Source of the DNA: Arthrobacter jiangjiafuii
GTDB taxonomy: Bacteria > Actinomycetota > Actinomycetes > Actinomycetales > Micrococcaceae
Assembly (NCBI RefSeq): GCF_018622995.1
Contig: NZ_CP076022.1
Location: 1,426,001-1,490,000, forward strand
Direction: 5' to 3'
DNA length: 64,000 bases
Position 1 is the stretch's first letter; every line of letters begins with the position of its first letter. Under the pieces are notes generated by a model. That model was not told where the DNA came from. It did not search any database and worked only from the letters and a program-made list of their open reading frames with translations. Both the position numbers and the translations under genes were made by a program. Positions 36,601-42,374 of the stretch are shown here, in pieces.

Positions 36601-37133
36601 TGCTGGGCGTCCTGCTCGGATTCCTGACCCCGCAGGAAGGATCCTTCCGGATCAACGGCGTCGAGGCCGCGGCGCTGCCCGCCGCTGCCCGGCGGATGGC
36701 CTGGTGCCCGCAGGAGGCCCACCTGTTTGACTCCACCCTGCGCGGGAACCTGCTGCTGGCCCGCGACCGCCGCCATGCTCCAAGCGAAGCGGAAATGGCT
36801 GACGCACTGCACGCCGTCGGCCTGGGCCCGTTCCTGGCCGGACTGCCCGACGGCCTCGATACCCGGGTCGGCGCCGGCGGACACTTCCTGTCCGGCGGAC
36901 AGCGCCAGCGCCTGGCGGTGGCGCGCGCCCTCCTGACCGAGGCCGACGTCGTTCTGCTGGACGAGCCCACGGCGCACCTGGATGCCGAGGCAGGCGAGCA
37001 GCTGATGGCGGACCTGGCCGGCGGGCTGCGCGGCAAATCCGTGGTGGTGGTGACACACAATCCGGCCGATGCCGCATGGTGCAGCAGCAGCATCACCCTG
37101 GGCGAGCCGGTGTGTGCGGCACCACAGGCGTAA
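33621..37133 (+). CDS. cydDC: CydDC fusion: thiol-reductant ABC exporter in one polypeptide
   Basis: 1170 residues. CydD half: six helices (to about 310) then an ATPase with Walker A GPSGTGKTS at 365-373 and signature LSPGEQRR. A ~90-residue Ala/Asp-rich linker (about 530-600) joins the CydC half: helices about 615-880, Walker A GESGSGKST at 985-993, signature LSGGQRQR and Walker B VVLLDEPTAHLD. CydDC exports cysteine/glutathione (or equivalent thiols) and is needed to assemble bd oxidase. The two subunits are separate proteins in E. coli; fusion is known in actinobacteria. The first signature is SPGEQ rather than SGGQ. Confidence 0.95.
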   Translation: MKPVLPVSAASRRALYLLGLLAAVKAAGLVLLATGIAAGVAGLAAGGPDWRWVLANGVAGAALRSLAVWGTETVSQRAAAGVKEELRASLTKRVLDDGGSVPGMGSGALSVLITRGLDGLDNYYAKYLPALVTCAVVPLLVGLRILSADWLSALVVVLTVPLIPVFMILIGLHTGDKTAAAVDALNRLSDNMLELAKGLPVLVGLGRARAQTRALRDVADRYRLRTLETLRVAFLSSMALELIATISVALVAVVIGVRLVNGDMSLELGLLALILAPECYQPLRDLGTAHHASEDGLEALKRTNAVLDAPAAVSLVPEKAGSAGRPAGAGLAVSGLSIRYAGRPQPAVSNLSFTVPSGSIAALTGPSGTGKTSVLEALAGLRRSGGDTTIEGTVAGVDRAAVAWIPQHPVLVEDTAAAEIALYSGLDAQEGRQAAIEALTAIDSLHLLDACTADLSPGEQRRVAVARALARVACQPQVRILLADEPTAHLDARSAAAVIEALERLRGSVTVLLVAHDQDAAAIAGQLIPVTNHQGDAAQETAAAGAVRDAGAASLAGSAALAGSDADSLSGNEPDGRRDTGPAAAPAPTASSARWQEELADTGTHPVHQPLWKNLMVLRPWSRQFLLALFLGTGATLFAVALTSLSGWLIVRAYEQPPILLLLMAIVGVRFFGIGRSILRYMERLRLHDAVFRGTNSIRIRLWNGLLQRPEGWRRLARGGGALERLVGDVDELRDIAPRVVFAPLTGFFTAVAACIATGLLLPEALPAQIGVCVAGLLLAPLLAHAADSAARAATVRLQSRSMSAMARLLSAAPDLEANASATAVFARQQELDARAGAAVRRSAWAQGLANALTALVCSLGALYMLTLAGSVPATVAAVVVLMQLALIEAFVAVNGSIQQFTAWRTLGDKVLPDLGTDDVEPREASGDELDDELGERHDGPEPEIPAVETVQLRGISYSYPGQTRPVFENLDLDLERGSWLAVTGESGSGKSTLLGVLLGFLTPQEGSFRINGVEAAALPAAARRMAWCPQEAHLFDSTLRGNLLLARDRRHAPSEAEMADALHAVGLGPFLAGLPDGLDTRVGAGGHFLSGGQRQRLAVARALLTEADVVLLDEPTAHLDAEAGEQLMADLAGGLRGKSVVVVTHNPADAAWCSSSITLGEPVCAAPQA

Positions 37134-37155
37134 GAGTGCCCAAGGGTCCCTGTCA

Positions 37156-37167
37156 TAGGCTGGAAAC
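37156..37167 (+). promoter_or_regulatory. Candidate leaderless -10 element for the GNAT gene
   Basis: TAGGCT at 37156-37161, then GGAAAC and ATG 37168. Confidence 0.5.
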
Positions 37168-38163
37168 ATGACGATCTCCATGCCTCCGGAAATTCCTGGA
37201 CCCGCGACGGGCCTGCGCTGGCGGGCCATCTCGGCCGAAGACGTTGACGCCTGGCTGGAACTGGTCCGGCGCATCGCCGCAGTGGACAAGCCGGGATATG
37301 TCCAGCAGCGTGCGGATTTGGAGCATGTCCTGGCCGCCAGCTCGGACAACCCGGCCAGGGACACCCTGTTGGGACTGGACCGCAACGGCGTGCCGCGCGC
37401 CTACGGCTACCTGGTCCGGACCGAAGGTTCAGACAAAATCCACGGTGCCGGGGGAGTGGACCCGCAGTGGCGCCGTCGCGGTATCGGGACCGCCATGCTG
37501 CGTTGGCAGCAGCAGCGCGCCCGCGAACGCCTGCTGGAAACCGGCCACGAGAAGGGCCTGCTGCGGTTCATGGCCGAGGAGGACAACGCCTCGCACGTGG
37601 CACTGTTCCACGCGGCCGGTGGGAAGGTGGTGCGCTACTTTACGGAGATGAGCCGGCCGCTGGATGCCGGCATTGCGGACGTGCCGCTGCCGGAGGGTTT
37701 GGAATACGTCACCTTCCACGAGGACATTTCCGAGGCACTGCGCGTAGCGCACAACGAAGTCTTCCGGGACCACTGGGGCAGCGAGGAACGGGATTCCGAG
37801 CGCTGGCAGCACAACGTGGAACACCCGCACTTCCGCGCGGACTGGACCTTCGTGGTGATGGACACCGCCGCCGGGGAAATTGCCGGCTACAACATCGCCT
37901 CCTTTGATCCGGAGGCCAAAAACCTCACCGGCTACACCGAGGGCTACACCGAGCTGCTCGGTGTGCGCCGGAATTGGCGGGGCCTGGGCCTGGCACCGGC
38001 CATGCTGGGAGAAGCGATGCGCCGGTACAAGGCGTCGGGCATGGAGCGTGCCGGTCTGGGCGTGGACACCGAAAACCCCTCCGGCGCGCTGGGGCTCTAT
38101 GAGCGGCTCGGGTACGAGCCGACCTTCCGCGAGGTCTTTTTCGACTTCCACGTGCTGCCGTAA
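37168..38163 (+). CDS. Tandem GNAT-domain acetyltransferase
   Basis: 331 residues containing two GNAT folds. The first (about 20-165) has the acetyl-CoA loop PQWRRRGIGTAML. The second (about 175-331) has a matching V/R-x-x-RGLGLA sequence (RRNWRGLGLAPAML) and the final GLYERLGYEPTFREVFFD strand. Two-domain GNATs include mycothiol synthase (MshD), but the sequence does not let me claim that. The substrate is unknown. It has its own leaderless-type promoter, 34 bases after cydDC, so it need not be cotranscribed with the oxidase genes. Confidence 0.88.
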   Translation: MTISMPPEIPGPATGLRWRAISAEDVDAWLELVRRIAAVDKPGYVQQRADLEHVLAASSDNPARDTLLGLDRNGVPRAYGYLVRTEGSDKIHGAGGVDPQWRRRGIGTAMLRWQQQRARERLLETGHEKGLLRFMAEEDNASHVALFHAAGGKVVRYFTEMSRPLDAGIADVPLPEGLEYVTFHEDISEALRVAHNEVFRDHWGSEERDSERWQHNVEHPHFRADWTFVVMDTAAGEIAGYNIASFDPEAKNLTGYTEGYTELLGVRRNWRGLGLAPAMLGEAMRRYKASGMERAGLGVDTENPSGALGLYERLGYEPTFREVFFDFHVLP

Positions 38164-38197
38164 GGCGCAAGTCGAAGATCGCCCGGCCGGTACTCCC

Positions 38198-38250
38198 ACT
38201 GTGGAGTTGATGCCCTAACGGCCGTCCGGCAGGGGCGTGAGCCCGACACT
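38198..38250. repeat. 31-bp repeat family with central inversion (locus 2: one plus, one minus copy)
   Basis: Core ACTGTGGAGTTGATGCC at 38198-38214 (plus) and AGTGTCGGGCTCACGCC on the minus strand at 38250-38234. They are separated by exactly 19 bases, as at the other two loci. It lies between convergent GNAT and hypothetical genes. Confidence 0.75.
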
Positions 38251-38274
38251 CGATGCCGGCCGCACAGAGGTCCG

Positions 38275-38304
38275 AGCTGAGCGATGGGCAGCTGAGCGAT
38301 GGGC
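38275..38304. repeat. 15-bp direct repeat
   Basis: AGCTGAGCGATGGGC occurs twice back to back (38275-38289 and 38290-38304), just beyond the inverted repeat element in the same convergent gap. Confidence 0.9.
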
Positions 38305-38334
38305 CGGAGTGACGGCCGGTCGGCATTCAAGAGG

Positions 38335-38910
38335 TTAGGGACGCTGGACGAGGGCGGCCGCTAAACCCGCGGCCCAGCCCGGCGCACTGCCGCCGTGCGG
38401 CGGGCGGATGGTTCCGGCGTCGATCCCCGCGCCGTGAAGCAGCCAGGACACGAGCGAATTCGAGTTCCACATGTCGGCCGAGCCGGGCACCTTGCGTCCC
38501 CAGATATGGCGCGGCACCTGGGCTGTGCGTTGCAGCATCGCGGCGCCGGCTGAGGGGGAGAGCCGGAATTCGACAGGTGCCGCGGCCGCATACGGGCGGT
38601 CCGGCAGGACGCCGTCGCGCCAGCAGCGGACCTCGTAGCGGAACAGTCGTGAGCGGCCCAGCCAGCCCAGCCCCACCGGTCCCGTGGCTACGACCCCGCG
38701 GGCTGGATCCTGCCGGACCCAGGCCGGGGACATTTCAATGACGTACTCCGCCCCGCCCAGAAGCACGATGAGGGCACTGTGGAACAGCGGCTGCGGTACA
38801 CGGTGCTCCAGCCGGGCGTGGACGGATTCCCACCATCGGCTGGTGTGGACCACCACGTGTCCGCCCGCTCCGACCGGCAGCCACCACAGCTGTACCCGGG
38901 CCGTATCCAT
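38335..38910 (-). CDS. Hypothetical protein with a possible permuted papain-like fold
   Basis: 191 residues from ATG 38910, four bases after the stop of the upstream DtxR-family gene, so it is translated in the same operon. Notable segments: FHSALIVLLGGAEYVIEMSP (His44, Glu59), GPVGLGWLGRSRLFRYEVRCW, and WNSNSLVSWLLHGAGI followed by a PPHGGSAPGWAAG tail. A histidine-strand-glutamate segment followed much later by an NSNS helix recalls circularly permuted NlpC/P60 or LRAT-like proteins. In those the helix normally starts with catalytic Cys, which is Asn/Ser here. The function is unknown; the fold idea is weak inference. Confidence 0.7.
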   Translation of the reverse strand: MDTARVQLWWLPVGAGGHVVVHTSRWWESVHARLEHRVPQPLFHSALIVLLGGAEYVIEMSPAWVRQDPARGVVATGPVGLGWLGRSRLFRYEVRCWRDGVLPDRPYAAAAPVEFRLSPSAGAAMLQRTAQVPRHIWGRKVPGSADMWNSNSLVSWLLHGAGIDAGTIRPPHGGSAPGWAAGLAAALVQRP

Positions 38911-38914
38911 GGCG

Positions 38915-39625
38915 CTAGGGGTGCGCGGCTGTGGGTTGGGCGGCAGCCGGGTCAAGGGCGGCGGGCAGGACCCAGATCGACTGGGCCGCGGGAAGCCCCA
39001 GCTCCAGCCTCTTCCCGCCGGTAGCCAGAGTCAGCGTGCCGGCGTAGGCCTGGCGCGCCAGCACCTGCACCTGCACATCCAGATGCAGGCCCAGGGTCGC
39101 CAGATACCGCAGCAGTTCCGGGTCGGTGTCCGAGACGCGGGCAATTGTGGCGCTGGTGCCGTCCTCGCAGGCACTGAGCCGGACCGCGGCCAGCGGGGGG
39201 AAGCTGCCGTCTTTGGACGGAATGGGATCGCCGTGCGGATCGCGGACGGGATACCCCAGCCGCCGGTCCAAGGCATCCACCATCTTGTCCGACACCGCGT
39301 GCTCCAGGTGTTCGGCCTCGTCGTGGACCTCGTCCCAGCCATAGTCCAGGTACTCCACGAGGAAGGTCTCGATCAGCCGGTGCCGGCGCACCATGGCCAC
39401 GGCCTCGCGGGTTCCGGCCTCGGTCAGGGTGATTGATCCGTACCGTGCGTGGGTCAGCAGCCCCTGGGTCGTCAGTTTTTTCACCGCTTCGGAGACCGAC
39501 GAGGGCGAGTTTCCCACATGGGCCGACAGTGCCGATACGGTCACGGGTGCGTCGGTCCACTCCTGGGCGGTCCAGATGACCTTGAGATAGTCCTCGGACG
39601 CGGTTGAAAGCTGTTTGGTACCCAC
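38915..39625 (-). CDS. DtxR-family metal-dependent regulator, manganese (MntR)-type metal site
   Basis: 236 residues: winged helix (1-75, LSTASEDYLKVIW and GNSPSSVSEAVKKL), dimerisation/metal domain (76-145), then a C-terminal FeoA/SH3-like domain (about 150-222). Metal ligands align with DtxR as His82, Glu108 and His109. The position equal to DtxR Cys102 is Glu105 (HDEAEHLEH). Glu at this place is found in the manganese-sensing MntR, Cys in iron-sensing DtxR/IdeR. So a manganese sensor is likely, although the SH3 domain is the DtxR/IdeR layout. Start GTG 39625, leaderless-type promoter. Confidence 0.9.
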   Translation of the reverse strand: MGTKQLSTASEDYLKVIWTAQEWTDAPVTVSALSAHVGNSPSSVSEAVKKLTTQGLLTHARYGSITLTEAGTREAVAMVRRHRLIETFLVEYLDYGWDEVHDEAEHLEHAVSDKMVDALDRRLGYPVRDPHGDPIPSKDGSFPPLAAVRLSACEDGTSATIARVSDTDPELLRYLATLGLHLDVQVQVLARQAYAGTLTLATGGKRLELGLPAAQSIWVLPAALDPAAAQPTAAHP

Positions 39626-39637
39626 CCCTTTACCTTA
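39626..39637 (-). promoter_or_regulatory. Candidate leaderless -10 element for the DtxR-family gene
   Basis: Minus-strand TAAGGT (39637-39632), then six bases to the GTG start at 39625. Confidence 0.5.
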
Positions 39638-39730
39638 CGTGTTGCGGTCCGGATCGGCGGGCGGCACCTGCCGCGGGTCAGTCGTCACGCGTGCCCGGTG
39701 CACCGTTCACTCCGCGCCGGGGTTCCCGGC

Positions 39731-40762
39731 TCAGAATTCCTTCATATCCAAGGCGAAGCGGAACCGGACGTCATTGCGTTCGAGTCTGGCGAGGGCAGTG
39801 TTGATGTCCCGTGCCGGCAGTACTTCCACATCTGCGGTGATTCCATGGCGGCTGCAGAAATCGAGCATGGCCTGTGTCCCGGCGATCCCGCCGCTGCCGG
39901 CAGAGGCAATACTCTTTCTGCCGATGAGCAACGCCAATGGATCGAACTCCATGGATCCGAGTGCGCCGAGTGCGCAGAGTGTTCCGTCAAGTCCGAGGGC
40001 GCGGAGGTAAGGGGTGAGGTCGTGAGGAGCGGAGGCCGTGTCAAGAATGAGGTCAAAGCGGTTTGACTGGGCCTGCATAGCGGCTGAATCTTTCGATACG
40101 ACAACCTCGTCGGCCCCCAGTTGTTTGGCGCCGGAGGCTTTTTCCCGGGATGTGGTGAACAGGACGACGTGCGCGCCGAGTGCGTGGGCGAACTTCACGG
40201 CGAGGTGCCCCAGGCCTCCGAGGCCGACGATTCCTACAGTCATGCCTGGTCCTGCGTTCCAGCGGACAAGGGGTTCCCATACCGTGACCCCGGCGCACAT
40301 GAGCGGGGCGACTCCGGCGGGGTCGAGGTTTTCGGGGAGCGGATAGACGAACTTTTCAGTGGCAATGTATTCGCGGGCGAATCCGCCCTGGGTTGTGGAC
40401 CCGTCAATCCGATCGGTGCCGCCGTACGTCAGAGTGGGGAATTGCTCGCAGTAGTTCTCCTGGCCGGCGGTGCACATGGTGCAACTGCCGCAGGAATCCA
40501 CGATATTGCCGACTGCAACTGAATCCCCAAGACGGAACCTGGTGACGTCCCGTCCTGTTTCCGTGACAGTGCCGACGAATTCGTGGCCTGCCACCAGTGG
40601 CTTGTTTCCGGGGCGGTGTATCTCGTTGAGGTCGGAGTGGCAGACCCCGCAGAAGGTCACATCGATGGCGACGTCGTTGCTGCGGAGGTCCCGCCGTTCA
40701 ATGGTCTCAACCGTCAGGGGCTGGTTGGCTGCGGTAGCGGTGAGTGCCGTGGTTTTCCGCAT
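39731..40762 (-). CDS. Zinc-dependent alcohol/aldehyde reductase (YahK/CAD-like MDR)
   Basis: 343 residues from ATG 40762, placed at the family start. Catalytic zinc ligands: Cys in GVCHSD, the GHE motif in VAGHEFVGTV, and a later Cys near LMCAGVTVWEPL. The structural zinc has four cysteines in CGSCTMCTAGQENYC. The nucleotide fold has VGIVGLGGLGHLAVKFA. This pattern fits the YahK/cinnamyl-alcohol-dehydrogenase group, which reduces aldehydes with NADPH. It is divergent from the TetR gene across 151 bases with two matching palindromes, so TetR control is likely. Codon and intergenic GC are a little lower than the surroundings. Confidence 0.92.
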   Translation of the reverse strand: MRKTTALTATAANQPLTVETIERRDLRSNDVAIDVTFCGVCHSDLNEIHRPGNKPLVAGHEFVGTVTETGRDVTRFRLGDSVAVGNIVDSCGSCTMCTAGQENYCEQFPTLTYGGTDRIDGSTTQGGFAREYIATEKFVYPLPENLDPAGVAPLMCAGVTVWEPLVRWNAGPGMTVGIVGLGGLGHLAVKFAHALGAHVVLFTTSREKASGAKQLGADEVVVSKDSAAMQAQSNRFDLILDTASAPHDLTPYLRALGLDGTLCALGALGSMEFDPLALLIGRKSIASAGSGGIAGTQAMLDFCSRHGITADVEVLPARDINTALARLERNDVRFRFALDMKEF

Positions 40763-40829
40763 GGGAATCTTCTTTCCGGTGGGAACTGCTGCTGGCGGGC
40801 GTGGGAGCGGGTACTTCAAGAGCCTCAAA

Positions 40830-40845
40830 AACAAACTAGTTAGTT
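40830..40845. promoter_or_regulatory. TetR-type operator, copy 1
   Basis: AACAAACTAGTTAGTT, centred on the palindrome AACTAGTT. Its reverse complement matches copy 2 (40887-40902) at 15 of 16 positions. It lies on the dehydrogenase side of the divergent gap. Confidence 0.7.
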
Positions 40846-40886
40846 ACTTGATTCGGCGACACTACGCCGTGTGCGTAAAAAAGACA

Positions 40887-40902
40887 AACCAACTAGTTTG
40901 TT
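40887..40902. promoter_or_regulatory. TetR-type operator, copy 2
   Basis: AACCAACTAGTTTGTT, next to and overlapping the putative TAGGGT -10 element of the TetR gene by one base. Binding here would give autorepression. Confidence 0.7.
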
Positions 40903-40913
40903 AGGGTGGAAGG
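40902..40913 (+). promoter_or_regulatory. Candidate leaderless -10 element for the TetR gene
   Basis: TAGGGT at 40902-40907, then GGAAGG and ATG 40914. GGAAGG could also serve as a ribosome binding site, though it is unusually close to the ATG. Confidence 0.4.
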
Positions 40914-41489
40914 ATGAAGCCAGGAGACGCTACCCGCGAACGCCTACTCGCTGCCGCAAGCGAGGAGTTCGCGGCATACGGGATTGCCGGCGCCCGGGTG
41001 GACAGGATCGCGGCCAACGCCCAGGCAAACAAGGCCCAGCTCTACGCGTTCTACGGCAGCAAGGAGGCCTTGTTTGAAAGAGTCTTCAGTGCAGCCCTTG
41101 ACGGCATCGTCAACGCCGTTCCGATAGACGGAAAAGATCTTCCGGGATATGCGGTGCGGCTTTACAACGAATATCTCGAGCACCCCGAACTGGTCCGCCT
41201 GGCGACCTGGGCCCGCCTGGAGCGGCGTCCGGCCGGGCACCTGACCGCCGACGCTGACCGGCTCGATTCGGACAAGCTCGCCAATATCGCAGACGCCCAG
41301 AACGCCGGCTATATCGACAAGTACTTCACCCCGTTCGAGGTGCTGACTACGGTTATCGCAATCTCAATGACCTGGTCTCCGGCCAGCACAACGTTCACTG
41401 CGACGTCGGCCGACGCACCCGCCGAACATCAACGCCGACGCGAGGTATTAACCAGAATCGTCCACAGAACCTTCGCGCCGGCAACGTAG
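40914..41489 (+). CDS. TetR/AcrR family transcriptional regulator
   Basis: 191 residues. The DNA-binding domain is clear: ATRERLLAAASEEFAAYGIAG, recognition helix ANKAQLYAFYGSKEALFERVF. The C-terminal ligand domain is helical (about 60-190) and resembles the TetR group that represses divergent reductase genes. The neighbour dehydrogenase and the paired AACTAGTT palindromes in the shared gap make it the probable repressor of both genes. The inducing ligand is unknown. Confidence 0.93.
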   Translation: MKPGDATRERLLAAASEEFAAYGIAGARVDRIAANAQANKAQLYAFYGSKEALFERVFSAALDGIVNAVPIDGKDLPGYAVRLYNEYLEHPELVRLATWARLERRPAGHLTADADRLDSDKLANIADAQNAGYIDKYFTPFEVLTTVIAISMTWSPASTTFTATSADAPAEHQRRREVLTRIVHRTFAPAT

Positions 41490-41553
41490 CTGGAGCCGGC
41501 CGGGGCAGATCAGCGGTGCACTGGAGCGCTACAACCGTTTCGATCTCTGCTAA

Positions 41554-41568
41554 TACCCCCTGGGGGTA
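41554..41568. promoter_or_regulatory. CsoR operator box 1
   Basis: TACCCCCTGGGGGTA, a perfect palindrome of the G/C-run type bound by CsoR, just before a TTGACG -35-like hexamer (41570-41575). Confidence 0.75.
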
Positions 41569-41576
41569 CTTGACGG

Positions 41577-41593
41577 ATACCCTAGGGGGGTAT
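41577..41593. promoter_or_regulatory. CsoR operator box 2
   Basis: ATACCCTAGGGGGGTAT, an imperfect palindrome lying between the -35-like TTGACG and a -10-like TATAAG (41591-41596). Binding would block the csoR-copZ-copA promoter. Confidence 0.75.
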
Positions 41594-41631
41594 AAGTTGA
41601 GAACCGGATTCCATACCTAAGGGGAGAAACA

Positions 41632-41979
41632 TTGAGCCAGTCACCGGAACTTGAGCGGGAACTTGACCTGGATCCTGCACCCGCCGAACACGGCTACACC
41701 ACTGACAAAGAGGCCTACCTGAAGCGGCTTCGCCGCATCGAGGGCCAGGTCCGCGGGATCGCCCGCATGGTTGAAGAAGACAAATACTGCATCGACATCT
41801 TGACCCAGGTCGCAGCCATCAATAAGGCGCTGCATGCCGTGAGCCTGGGCCTGGTGCAGGACCACATGTCCCATTGCGTGGTCGGAGCCGCCCGGGAGGC
41901 AGACGCCACCGGCAATCCCGCCCTGGTCCAGGCCAAGGTCCAGGAGGCCACCGACGCCATCGGACGCCTGCTGCGCTAA
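41632..41979 (+). CDS. csoR: Copper-sensing transcriptional repressor CsoR
   Basis: 115 residues, all-helical DUF156 fold. Cu(I) ligands Cys53, His78 and Cys82 show the exact 25 and 4 residue spacing of the known Cys-His-Cys set. Arg-rich helix LKRLRRIEGQVRGIARMV contacts DNA. An N-terminal acidic tail of ~25 residues precedes the fold. The start is TTG 41632 behind AAGGGGAGA. It is the first gene of the copper operon, with two CsoR-type palindromes upstream, so it is autoregulated. Confidence 0.95.
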   Translation: MSQSPELERELDLDPAPAEHGYTTDKEAYLKRLRRIEGQVRGIARMVEEDKYCIDILTQVAAINKALHAVSLGLVQDHMSHCVVGAAREADATGNPALVQAKVQEATDAIGRLLR

Positions 41980-42069
41980 TCCCGCACCGAGGCCCAGCGC
42001 TCGTCGCACCCCACTACGCTGCGCACCGGGTTCCGGTGTGCGGCACGCGCATTCGAAAGAGGAACACCC

Positions 42070-42291
42070 ATGGAAACCACACTGAACATATCCGGCATGA
42101 CCTGCGGACACTGCGTCTCGTCGGTGACCGAGGAACTTGAGGCCCTCGATGGCGTCGAGCGGGTCAGCGTCGAGCTCAACACAGGCGGTATCTCAACCGC
42201 CGTGGTGACCTCCAGCCGCAGCCTTTCCCCCGCCGAGCTCGGCGAAGCGGTGGCCGAGGCCGGCTACCTCGTGGTGGAACTCTCCGCCTAG
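42070..42291 (+). CDS. copZ: Copper chaperone (HMA domain)
   Basis: 73 residues, a single ferredoxin-like HMA domain with the metal-binding GMTCGHC (Cys12, Cys15). It carries Cu(I) to the CopA ATPase encoded next and can deliver it to CsoR. AAAGAGGAA precedes ATG 42070. The csoR-copZ gap is 90 bases and copZ-copA 83 bases, all on one strand without a terminator, so one operon is likely. Confidence 0.95.
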   Translation: METTLNISGMTCGHCVSSVTEELEALDGVERVSVELNTGGISTAVVTSSRSLSPAELGEAVAEAGYLVVELSA

Positions 42292-42374
42292 CCGCGGGCC
42301 TACCGCCGCCGCACAGGCGCACGGCGCGCAGGCCGATTCCTGCGCGCAGCCATTGGTATTGGAAGGACAGCATC

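Noticed and set aside
34665-37385. 906-residue open frame antisense to cydDC
   Set aside because: A shadow frame caused by GC-rich third positions. The plus strand encodes a complete CydDC with two ATPase domains; the antisense product shows only Gly/Arg/Gln-rich sequence.
37168-38163. Mycothiol synthase (MshD)
   Set aside because: The two-GNAT layout fits, but other two-domain GNATs have it too and no mycothiol gene is nearby; left as a GNAT of unknown substrate.
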